Of a DNA stretch of 9,432 nt, positions 1 through 6,110 are shown piece after piece (position 1 is the first letter of the stretch; the number at the start of each line of letters is the position of its first letter). Source of the DNA: Thermoleophilaceae bacterium (GTDB lineage Bacteria > Actinomycetota > Thermoleophilia > Solirubrobacterales > Thermoleophilaceae); contig JACCZR010000020.1 of the NCBI GenBank assembly GCA_013695855.1, positions 1 through 9,432 on the forward strand, read 5' to 3'. The position numbers were made by a program, and so were the translations under genes. Below the pieces are notes generated by a model, which saw only the letters and a list, made by a program, of their open reading frames with translations, searched no databases and was not told where the DNA came from.

Positions 1-1
1 G

Positions 2-631
2 CCGGGCCCCGGCGCCAGTGGCGCAGGCAGCGGCGCCAGTGGCGGAGCGAGTGGCGGAGGCAGCGCCGGCGGCCCTTCGCCCGGCGCCGGCTCGCCCGGA
101 CGCGATGGTGGCGGCGGCCGAAGCAAACCAGGCCGGCGGCGCACCACGAGCTACACCTTCGTCGCCGACGTGACCTTCGGTCGCGAGGGCCGGACACGGA
201 GGATCAGGAGCCTGCGGCGCCTGGAGATGCTGCCCGAGGCCGACAACCCGCTGCTCGTCTTCCTCGGAGTCGACACGCGGGGCGGAAACGCCGTCTTCCT
301 GGTCGACTCCACACTCGAGCAGCGGGGCGAGGGCAAATGCGCTGACAAGGCCTGCAGCGTGCTCTCCATCGGACCCGGCGCCGAGCACAGCTTCATCGAC
401 GAGGACGGCCGCGAGTACCTGCTGCGCATCAACCACATCCGCCGTGTACGCGCGGCTTCGGCTTCTGCCTCCGCTTCACGGCGGGGAGCCGCCGGGCCGA
501 GCGCTTCGGCCGCAAGCGAGAGCCGCAGCGGCGACCGAGGCCGGGCGCTGGTGAGCAGCCTGCTGGTGGATGTCCAGACCGTGGCCAGTGACGCCGCCGA
601 GGGATCAAGGGCCGGCGACGGCCGCCGATAG
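2..631 (+). CDS. C-terminal part of an exported or membrane-anchored protein with Gly-rich linker (5' truncated)
   Basis: The frame is open from the left edge, so the true start lies outside the window; 209 residues are visible. The first ~45 are a Gly/Ser/Ala/Pro linker of GASG-type units, followed by a compact domain (fragment residues ~49-155) with alternating hydrophobic stretches such as LLVFLGVD and AVFLVDS, then a Ser/Ala/Arg-rich tail. Two cysteines spaced C-x4-C (codons at 338 and 353) could form a disulfide, which fits an extracytoplasmic domain. I recall similar domains in uncharacterised Thermoleophilia proteins, but no function is known to me. A role with surface or pilus machinery is conceivable because such linker-plus-beta-domain proteins can sit next to pilus assembly genes; this is inference only. 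The next gene starts 10 nt after the TAG stop, suggesting one transcript. Coding status is well supported; function is unknown. Confidence 0.72.
   Translation, partial: PGPGASGAGSGASGGASGGGSAGGPSPGAGSPGRDGGGGRSKPGRRRTTSYTFVADVTFGREGRTRRIRSLRRLEMLPEADNPLLVFLGVDTRGGNAVFLVDSTLEQRGEGKCADKACSVLSIGPGAEHSFIDEDGREYLLRINHIRRVRAASASASASRRGAAGPSASAASESRSGDRGRALVSSLLVDVQTVASDAAEGSRAGDGRR
11..44 (+). repeat. Short direct repeat inside the Gly/Ser/Ala linker
   Basis: GGCGCCAGTGGCG occurs at 11-23 and again at 32-44, a 21-nt (7-codon) period, with degenerate GGCGGAG units following to about 61. In frame it encodes Gly-Ala-Ser-Gly units. It is best read as slippage-prone linker coding sequence rather than a separate element. 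Confidence 0.6.
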
Positions 632-641
632 AAGGAACGTG

Positions 642-2114
642 ATGCGCCGCTTCACCCTGCTCCTGCTGGCGCTTGTCCCCGGCCTGCTGCTGGGGGCGCT
701 CCCGGCGGGGGCCTCGGCGGGCAAGCGGGCGAAGCCCGCCCCCAAGGTCACCTTCGTATCGCCCATGCGGGTGCGCGCGGGAAGCTCGCTGAGCATCCGC
801 GGGCGAAACTTCAGCGCCAAGCGCCGCGGTAACACCATCCTTTTCTCCACGCCGGGCGGGCGCGCAACCTTCGTCAAGCCGCGTCGCTCCAGCCGGCGCC
901 GGCTCGTGCTCGTGGTGCCCAAGAGCCTCGACCGCTTCATGAGCCGCGACTCCGCCGGGCGTCGCAAGCCGCTGCGCTTCACGCTACGGGTGGCCACCGC
1001 GCGCTTCAGCAAGCACACGCCGCGCCGCCTGTCGCCGGTTGTGACTCCCTTCGACACGAGCGCCGCGCCGGTTGCCGGCGGCGGTCCAGACAGCGGGTCC
1101 GACAGCGGTTCGGGCCCCCCGGCCGCGCCGGTTGCGCCGCCGTCTGAGCCCGACTGCGATCGCGACGGCACCCCGAACGGCTCTGACGCCAGCAGCGACG
1201 CCGACCTTCTCAGCGACTCCCTCGAGCGCTCGCTGAAGACCGACCCCTGTGACGCCGACACCGACGGCGACGGCGTCGAGGACGGCTACGAGTATCAGGC
1301 GGCCGTCGATCTCAACCATTCCCCGCGCACCCCGCCGCTTCCCTATCCGGACAAGCGCCCATACCCCAACGCGCTGGACCCGGCGGACGCCGGCACCGAC
1401 TACGACGGCGACGCCCTGACCCTGCGCGAGGAGCACCTGCTCTGGCAGCGCTTCTCCGCCGACGGCGTTCGGCGCTCGGGCCACCCGACCACCCTCGCCG
1501 GCCTCCTCTACAGCGACGGTCTGCAGAAGTCGATCGACCCAGCGCCGCTGGCGCCCGACCCGACCAGCGCCCCACTTCGCAACTGGGTGCTCGACCAAGA
1601 CGCCGACGGGCGCCTGACCGACGACGAGCGCGACGGGGACGACGACGGCCTGAACAACTGGGACGAGTCGCACGGCCAGATGACCGAGGGCTGGTGGCCC
1701 GCCCGACACGACGGCCAGACCGAGCCCAAGGAGTCGAAGTACCCCGGCATCAACTTCCTGGACAGCGCCGACCTGCCCAATCGCGACGCTCTCGCCGCGA
1801 ACGACATCGACGGCGACGGCACCTTGGATGGCGCCGACGACTCCGACCACGACGGACTGAGCAATCAGTTCGAGGTGCGCCGCCCCGATGACTGGTATCA
1901 GGACGCCATCGACGACGGGGGGGTCAACACCTACCCGAACGCCCGCAACCCGTGGGCCTACGTCAACCCCTTCAACCCGTGCAAGCCGTTCAACTCAGAG
2001 CGCTGCCACCGCTACCTGCCCTTCGGCTACTACAACAGCGACGGGGTGCCCCCGGTCGGCCCCGACACGCCCGCGGGATACCCCGGGTCTCGTCCCGCCA
2101 CCCCGGACGGCTGA
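642..2114 (+). CDS. Secreted protein with IPT/TIG-like domain and Asp-rich calcium-binding repeats
   Basis: 490 residues from ATG 642. This start is chosen over the earlier in-frame start at 570 because a clear signal peptide begins here (MRRF, Leu-rich core, predicted cleavage after ASA at residue ~26), AGAAGGA at 630-636 is a good ribosome binding site, and 570 would overlap the upstream gene. Residues ~34-135 resemble an IPT/TIG immunoglobulin-like fold (VTFVSPMRVRAGSSLSIRGRNF). A Pro/Gly/Ser linker (~140-170) follows. Then come DxDxDG-type loops resembling thrombospondin type 3 or EF-hand-like calcium sites at about 171-182, 204-214, 253-263, 318-342 and 388-411. The C-terminal ~70 residues are rich in Tyr, Pro and Asn and contain two Cys. 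The likely role is a calcium-stabilised cell-surface protein, adhesin or appendage part; substrate or partner cannot be read from sequence. It is probably co-transcribed with the preceding gene. Confidence 0.82.
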   Translation: MRRFTLLLLALVPGLLLGALPAGASAGKRAKPAPKVTFVSPMRVRAGSSLSIRGRNFSAKRRGNTILFSTPGGRATFVKPRRSSRRRLVLVVPKSLDRFMSRDSAGRRKPLRFTLRVATARFSKHTPRRLSPVVTPFDTSAAPVAGGGPDSGSDSGSGPPAAPVAPPSEPDCDRDGTPNGSDASSDADLLSDSLERSLKTDPCDADTDGDGVEDGYEYQAAVDLNHSPRTPPLPYPDKRPYPNALDPADAGTDYDGDALTLREEHLLWQRFSADGVRRSGHPTTLAGLLYSDGLQKSIDPAPLAPDPTSAPLRNWVLDQDADGRLTDDERDGDDDGLNNWDESHGQMTEGWWPARHDGQTEPKESKYPGINFLDSADLPNRDALAANDIDGDGTLDGADDSDHDGLSNQFEVRRPDDWYQDAIDDGGVNTYPNARNPWAYVNPFNPCKPFNSERCHRYLPFGYYNSDGVPPVGPDTPAGYPGSRPATPDG

Positions 2115-2115
2115 G

Positions 2116-2134
2116 CCCTACCCGCAAGTAGGGT
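2116..2134 (+). promoter_or_regulatory. Promoter-like or operator box upstream of aroC, shared with aroKB
   Basis: CCCTAC (2116-2121), a 6-nt spacer and GTAGGG (2128-2133) form a perfect 6-bp inverted repeat just after the preceding stop codon. The right half contains TAGGGT (2129-2134), which fits the actinobacterial -10 pattern TAnnnT. It ends 10 nt before the aroC ATG, so transcription would start at or a few nt before the start codon. No convincing -35 hexamer is visible. CCCGCAAGTAGGGT (2121-2134) recurs with one substitution at 6020-6033 before the second aro unit. It may be a promoter, an operator, or both. Confidence 0.5.
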
Positions 2135-2144
2135 GTGGAGCGCC

Positions 2145-3308
2145 ATGGCGCTCCGTTTCACAACGGCCGGTGAGTCGCACGGACCGGGCCTGACCGCGGT
2201 CGTCGAGGGCCTTCCCGCAGGGCTCCAGCTGGCGCCCGAGGACATCGATCGTGACCTCGCCCGCCGGCAGCTTGGACACGGCCGCGGCGGGCGGATGAAG
2301 ATCGAGAGCGACCGTGCCGAGGTGACCTCGGGGGTGCGCCACGGAAGAACGCTGGGCAGCCCTGTCTCGCTGCGCATCGCCAACCGCGACTACGCAAACT
2401 GGGAGGAGCGGATGAACCCCTGGCCCGTGAACGGGCAGGTCGACGAGGTGCACCTGCCCCGTCCCGGCCACGCCGACCTGGCGGGGGTGCAGAAGTTCGG
2501 CTTCACCGACGTTCGCAACGTGCTCGAGCGCGCGAGCGCGCGTGAGACCGCTGCGAGGGTCGCCGCCGGGGGGCTGGCCAAGGCCCTGCTGCGGGACTTC
2601 GGCGTCGAGGTCCTCAGCCACGTGGCGCAGATCGGCTCCGTCCGTGCCCCGGATCGTGAGGACTTGAGCGCGGAGGACTTCTTGGCGGTCGACGCCTCGC
2701 CGGTGCGCTGCCTGGACGAGGCGGCCAGCGCGGACATGGTCGAGGAGATCAACCGTGCTCGGAAGGCCAACGAGTCTCTGGGCGGGGTCTACGAGGTGCA
2801 CGTCTTCGGCCTGGTGCCGGGCCTTGGCTCCTACCTCTCGTGGGAGGAGCGCCTGGACGGGAAGCTGGCGCAGGCGATCATGTCCATCCAGGCGATGAAG
2901 GGCGTGGGCATCGGCGACGGCTTCGAGCTGGCCGGTCGCGTGGGCTCAAAGGCCCACGACGAGATCTTCTTCTCCGAGGAGGAGGGCTTCAGCCGTGAGA
3001 CCAACCGTGCCGGCGGGGTGGAGGGGGGCATGAGCACGGGCGATCCCCTGATCGTGCGCGGAGCGATGAAGCCGCTTCCCACGCTCACCAAGCCCCTTCG
3101 CTCGGTGGACCTCGCCACCCGCGAGCCCGCGCAGGCGCTGCGCGAGCGCACCGACTCCTGCACGGTGCCCGCGGCCGGCGTGGTCGCCGAGGCCATGGTG
3201 GCCCTGGTGCTGGGCTCGGCCTACCGCGACAAGTTCGCCGGCGACCACGTAGACGACGCTATGGCAGCCCTGCGCGCCTACGAGGGGCGCATCGAGTGGA
3301 GGCGCTGA
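2145..3308 (+). CDS. aroC: Chorismate synthase
   Basis: Converts 5-enolpyruvylshikimate-3-phosphate to chorismate, the last shikimate-pathway step, using reduced FMN; cytoplasmic. The 387-residue protein has the usual family length. Diagnostic motifs are all present: GESHGPGL at 9-16 with the invariant His, a GHGRGGRM segment at 44-51, ERASARETAARVAAG at 128-142, GIGDGFELAG at ~255-264, NRAGGVEGGMSTGDP at 287-301, and RTDSCTVPAA at 335-344. ATG 2145 is preferred to the in-frame GTG at 2133 because family members begin at the MxLRFTTAGESHG segment and GTG 2133 overlaps the promoter-like box. GGAG lies 4 nt upstream of the ATG, which is close for a ribosome binding site; the message may be nearly leaderless. 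The gene is separate from the other aro genes, with a divergently regulated wall hydrolase between them. Confidence 0.97.
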   Translation: MALRFTTAGESHGPGLTAVVEGLPAGLQLAPEDIDRDLARRQLGHGRGGRMKIESDRAEVTSGVRHGRTLGSPVSLRIANRDYANWEERMNPWPVNGQVDEVHLPRPGHADLAGVQKFGFTDVRNVLERASARETAARVAAGGLAKALLRDFGVEVLSHVAQIGSVRAPDREDLSAEDFLAVDASPVRCLDEAASADMVEEINRARKANESLGGVYEVHVFGLVPGLGSYLSWEERLDGKLAQAIMSIQAMKGVGIGDGFELAGRVGSKAHDEIFFSEEEGFSRETNRAGGVEGGMSTGDPLIVRGAMKPLPTLTKPLRSVDLATREPAQALRERTDSCTVPAAGVVAEAMVALVLGSAYRDKFAGDHVDDAMAALRAYEGRIEWRR

Positions 3309-3352
3309 TCCGCGCGGCGCCGGCACGCCGCCCTCCGGCGGACCACTTCGGC

Positions 3353-3533
3353 GCCACCGTCGACTAGCACAGCCGTCCGAAAGTACTGGCGGGAATCGGC
3401 GAGGGGCTGGGCGTGGCTGGCAGTCCGGTGGGTGAGTCGATGCCTGGGCATCGGCGATCCCGGCGGAAGCCGCCAGACGCGTCTAGACGCTGCCGAAACC
3501 GCAGTACTTGAGGATGGATGTACTAGCGGCGGC
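3353..3533 (+). repeat. Long imperfect inverted repeat / candidate structured RNA between convergent genes
   Basis: Left arm 3364-3388 pairs without gaps with 3502-3526 at 21 of 25 positions (one G·T). The core is AAGTACTG (3381-3388) against CAGTACTT (3502-3509). After a bulged G3389, CGG (3390-3392) pairs with CCG (3499-3501), and after a GAA/AA internal loop TCGGC (3396-3400) pairs with GCCGA (3492-3496). Weaker pairing (3353-3359 with 3527-3533) extends it outward. Inside are CGATGC-CTGG-GCATCG (3438-3453), GGCGG-AAG-CCGCC (3462-3474) and the palindrome GCGTCTAGACGC (3479-3490). The right arm includes the stop codon of the minus-strand hydrolase gene. There is no T-run, so it is not a classical intrinsic terminator. 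It could be a non-coding RNA, a 3'-UTR structure, a bidirectional termination or stability element, or a small palindromic mobile element. Confidence 0.6.
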
Positions 3534-5874
3534 TGAGCTCGCGGACCGGGCGCAGCTTGCGCGGGTGCGCGGGCAGCGCAGCGCGCGAAGGCCTGGTCGG
3601 GACCACCGGGTTCTCGATCCTGCGCAGGCGCTTTAGCAGCCGGTCCCACTGGTCGGGCTTGAGCAGCGCCAGGGTCTGGCGGCTCAGCCTCTGGTCCCCG
3701 AAGCGGGGTCGGAAGCCGAGGTGGATGTGGTCGGCGTGGTCTCCCATCGCCACGGTGTTCGCGCCCAGGTCGAGCAGGGAGATGATCTGGCTGGGCCTCA
3801 TGCCGCCCTGCAGCCCCATGAGGCGTCGAACCGTTTGATCGGTGATTCCTCCGCGTTCCTGGTGGCCGAGGATCGGAATGCCGTTGACCTTCGAGATGTC
3901 GAGGGCGTTGCCCGAGGAATGGTGGGAGACGTTGCCCGAGGCGGTGTAGAGGCCGTGGCCGCACTTCAGGCTCGAGACGCTGGGACGCAGCCCGGACTCG
4001 GCGAGATAGGCAAGCGTGGCAAGGGCCCGGCGGTCGATCTGGCCGGTGCGGACGTCGGCGCGCCCGCACGGGTAGATCTCGATCCGCGGATCGGCCAGCA
4101 CCCGCCGCTGCAGCTGGCGTTTGGGCATCATCAAAATCTGGCCGATCGTGAAGCCGCCGCCCTTGAGCACGTTGCGCCCGCTGGCGCGGTGTATCGCCGT
4201 GGCCTCGAGCAGCTTCCAGCCGTCGAGGATCGGCTTGGGATCGATGCGCGGCGCGCCCCGCCCGGCGGGACGGATCTCGAAGCGCAGCTTCGCCGCCCTG
4301 CCGTGGGAAGAGCGCCCACGGCCCCCGACGCGCCCGAGGACCGTGCCGGCGATGACCTTCGCGCCTCTTCTCAGCCGGCGAAGGCGCATTCCCTTCGTGT
4401 CGGCGCCTATCGGGGGCAGGTAGTCGCCGTGAGTCCTCGATCCGGTGGGAATGCCCATCTCGAGCATCTGGTCGAGGCCCCCGTTCTCCCGGGCGCCCGG
4501 CACGCCGGGATTGGCGAACAGTCGCCGCTTGACGTGCCCATTCCTGCGGGGCCGCCCCGACCGGCCCCTCGCCTGGCGGCGAACCGAGCGCTGACGTCCG
4601 GCCGAGGCGGGGGCGAGCGGCCGGGGATCGCGCCCGGCGCTCATCGCGCGCACGGACAGCCTGGGATCCCCCGCGTCCTCCTTGGGCACCGGGTACAGGC
4701 GGGCGACCGAGCCCAGCCGGCCGTAGGTGAAGCTGTTGCCGTACACGTCCTGGACGATCACGTAGCGGCCCAGGCGACGCGAGCGGCCAATCTTCCGGAC
4801 GACGCCGTCGGCGGTGGCGACGACCGGCGATCGATTCCTGGCGAAGATCTCGATGCCGCGGCGCTCGGTGTGCCGGGGCGTCGGGGCGTCGGAGTAGCGG
4901 GCCCGGGCGGCGATCGGGAAGCGGCCCTCGGTCAGTCCGGTGAGTGAGCCCACCAAGTCCTCGGGCACGCCCGATATCAGGCGTGCGCGCAGAGTCACCG
5001 AGTCGACGTACCAGCCGGCGTGGTTGTAGGCGAAGATCGCGCGCCGGATGTCCCGGCTGCCACCGGCAGCCTTCAGGTAGCGAGCGGCGGCGAAGATGGC
5101 GTCGACGGGGTTGTAGGGGTCCTTCTTTCCGTCCTTGTTGGCGTCGGTGCCGTACATCCGCCAGGTGGCGGGCATGAACTGCATCCAGCCCTGCGCGCCG
5201 GCGCTCGACACATTGAGGTTTCGCCCGTAGTCGGTCTCGATCTCGTTGATGGCCGCGAGGACCTCCCAGCGGATCCCGTACTGGATGCCGGCGGCCTGGT
5301 AGATCGGCAGCAGGAAGATCGGCACCCGGAACTTCCTGATCACGAAGTCGGGGACCCCCGTCGAGCGCGAGGGGCCGGGAAGCGCGTCCGTGAAGCCCGG
5401 CCCAGCGGCGGGCGAGGGGGCAGCGGGCCGGGGCTGGGTCGTGCGCCGCCGAGCTCTCCTGCGCTTACCCTTAGGCTCAACTCGATGTCGAGGCTTAGCC
5501 TTCGAGCGGCGCTTTACCTTCCTTGGCTTGCGGGGCTCGCGGCCCGGGGCGCCCTGCTTGGGCTGGGCCTCGCCGCCAGCGGTCTGGGGCGCTTCGGGGG
5601 CGGGCGGAGGGCTGGGATTCGGCGCAGGGGCGGGCTTCGGCGGAGGGGCGGGCGCCGCGAGGGGCTCGATCCTGACCGGCACGCCCGACACGAGGCTGCT
5701 CACGCTCTGGAGCGTGGCGCCCGGTGGTACGTCGAGCACGACCTGCTGCAGGCTGCCGTCTGGCAGCTGGACCGTCACCCGGTGGGGATCCGCCGAGGCG
5801 GGCACGGTGAGCACCGTCGCCAGCGCCAGGGCGACAAGGGTCAGCGACAGGAGGGCTTGAAGGGTTCTCTTCAC
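3523..5874 (-). CDS. Secreted three-domain peptidoglycan hydrolase: lytic transglycosylase, degenerate M23, M15-like peptidase
   Basis: 783 residues from a GTG start. Signal peptide at 1-28 (core LLSLTLVALALATVL, ending ASA); Pro-rich and then strongly basic linker ~70-150. Residues ~175-300 are an SLT/MltB-type transglycosylase: ETDYG with candidate catalytic Glu213, AGAQGWMQFMPATW at 225-238, and an EF-hand-like loop DANKDGKKD at 244-252. Residues ~318-395 and ~500-545 match the two halves of an M23/LytM fold (SPVVATADGVVRKIG, then VIAGTVLGRVG and RFEIRP), but expected zinc ligands are replaced: HxGxD is RRGIE (338-342), YxHL is YGRL (384-387), HLH is KLR (529-531). A basic ~105-residue insert separates the halves. 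Residues ~600-723 carry the M15 pattern SxHxxGxAxD (Ser650, His652, Asp659) and HIH (716-718), so this domain may be active. It likely cleaves glycan strands and stem peptides outside the membrane. No clear ribosome binding site precedes the GTG. Confidence 0.9.
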   Translation of the reverse strand: MKRTLQALLSLTLVALALATVLTVPASADPHRVTVQLPDGSLQQVVLDVPPGATLQSVSSLVSGVPVRIEPLAAPAPPPKPAPAPNPSPPPAPEAPQTAGGEAQPKQGAPGREPRKPRKVKRRSKAKPRHRVEPKGKRRRARRRTTQPRPAAPSPAAGPGFTDALPGPSRSTGVPDFVIRKFRVPIFLLPIYQAAGIQYGIRWEVLAAINEIETDYGRNLNVSSAGAQGWMQFMPATWRMYGTDANKDGKKDPYNPVDAIFAAARYLKAAGGSRDIRRAIFAYNHAGWYVDSVTLRARLISGVPEDLVGSLTGLTEGRFPIAARARYSDAPTPRHTERRGIEIFARNRSPVVATADGVVRKIGRSRRLGRYVIVQDVYGNSFTYGRLGSVARLYPVPKEDAGDPRLSVRAMSAGRDPRPLAPASAGRQRSVRRQARGRSGRPRRNGHVKRRLFANPGVPGARENGGLDQMLEMGIPTGSRTHGDYLPPIGADTKGMRLRRLRRGAKVIAGTVLGRVGGRGRSSHGRAAKLRFEIRPAGRGAPRIDPKPILDGWKLLEATAIHRASGRNVLKGGGFTIGQILMMPKRQLQRRVLADPRIEIYPCGRADVRTGQIDRRALATLAYLAESGLRPSVSSLKCGHGLYTASGNVSHHSSGNALDISKVNGIPILGHQERGGITDQTVRRLMGLQGGMRPSQIISLLDLGANTVAMGDHADHIHLGFRPRFGDQRLSRQTLALLKPDQWDRLLKRLRRIENPVVPTRPSRAALPAHPRKLRPVRELSRR

Positions 5875-5895
5875 GGGGGCTCGGCGAAATGGGTG

Positions 5896-5901
5896 AGGCT
5901 A
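5896..5901 (-). promoter_or_regulatory. Possible -10 element for the wall-hydrolase gene
   Basis: On the minus strand TAGCCT fits TAnnnT and ends 21 nt before the GTG start, leaving a leader of about 14 nt. A second candidate, TAGGGC (minus strand, 5929-5934), shares the GTAGGG core of the aro boxes but lacks the final T. Neither has an obvious -35. The rest of 5875-6013 shows only a near-palindrome CGATGCGTATCG at about 5935-5946 and no gene. Confidence 0.2.
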
Positions 5902-6013
5902 GCGGGGCGAGAGGCGCCGGGAAAACGGGCCCTACGATGCGTATCGGTGTCTGGGGCCACGCCTTGAGCGCTCGGCGGCCCCCGCATGGCTTCGCGCACC
6001 CGCCGCCTCGGTT

Positions 6014-6033
6014 CCCTTCCCCGTAAGTAGGGT
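6014..6033 (+). promoter_or_regulatory. Promoter-like or operator box upstream of the aroKB operon
   Basis: CCCTTCCCCGTAAGTAGGGT aligns with the aroC upstream box (2116-2134) with one inserted base and two substitutions. The GTAGGG half is kept and the opposite half is CCCTTC, so the inverted repeat is imperfect here. TAGGGT (6028-6033) fits an actinobacterial -10 and ends 11 nt before ATG 6045, nearly the same spacing as at aroC. If it is the promoter, aroKB has a leader of roughly 55-60 nt holding a short ORF. Confidence 0.5.
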
Positions 6034-6044
6034 CTCGGTCGGTC

Positions 6045-6110
6045 ATGAGCGTGCGTCCTCGGACCCCTGTGTCGCGCCCCGAGGGCAGGCTAGCGCAATG
6101 GAGGCGCTGA
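6045..6110 (+). CDS. Possible 21-codon leaderless upstream ORF overlapping the aroKB start
   Basis: ATG 6045 opens a 21-residue frame (begins MSVRPRTPVS, ends with one Trp and two Arg) that stops at TGA 6108-6110, inside the fourth codon region of aroKB, giving a 13-nt overlap. The ATG sits 11 nt after the promoter-like TAGGGT, the position expected for a leaderless start and almost the same as for aroC. The aroKB ATG itself has only a weak GAGGG 12 nt upstream, so ribosomes finishing this ORF could couple into aroKB. The peptide is Arg/Pro-rich and has no run of aromatic residues, so a classical Phe/Tyr/Trp attenuator is unlikely. It may be chance. Confidence 0.3.
   Translation: MSVRPRTPVSRPEGRLAQWRR

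Noticed and set aside
11..61. GC-rich tandem units at the left edge as a regulatory or CRISPR-like repeat
   Set aside because: The units are in frame, have no spacers and encode a Gly/Ser/Ala linker continuous with the downstream protein.
570..641. Upstream in-frame start for the TIG/calcium-repeat gene
   Set aside because: It would add 24 residues before a clear signal peptide and overlap the upstream gene by more than 60 nt; ATG 642 has a good ribosome binding site.
984..1850. 288-codon minus-strand frame rich in Val/Gly/Ala
   Set aside because: It mirrors the GAC/GCC-rich calcium-repeat codons of the plus-strand gene; composition artefact.
2133..2144. GTG 2133 as the aroC start
   Set aside because: It lies within the promoter-like box, and AroC proteins begin at the segment encoded from ATG 2145.
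3328..3341. CCGCC-CTCC-GGCGG hairpin after aroC as an intrinsic terminator
   Set aside because: The stem is only 5 bp and no T-run follows; such hairpins are common by chance at this GC content.
3381..3509. Known riboswitch (cobalamin or ydaO/c-di-AMP type) in the convergent gap
   Set aside because: It lies downstream, not upstream, of both flanking genes, and I could not find the B12 box or other conserved core of either class on either strand.
3379..3511. Two-base GA target-site duplication flanking the AAGTACTG inverted repeat, as proof of a transposed element
   Set aside because: A 2-bp match is easily chance, no transposase is present and no second copy is seen in the window; a mobile origin remains only a possibility.
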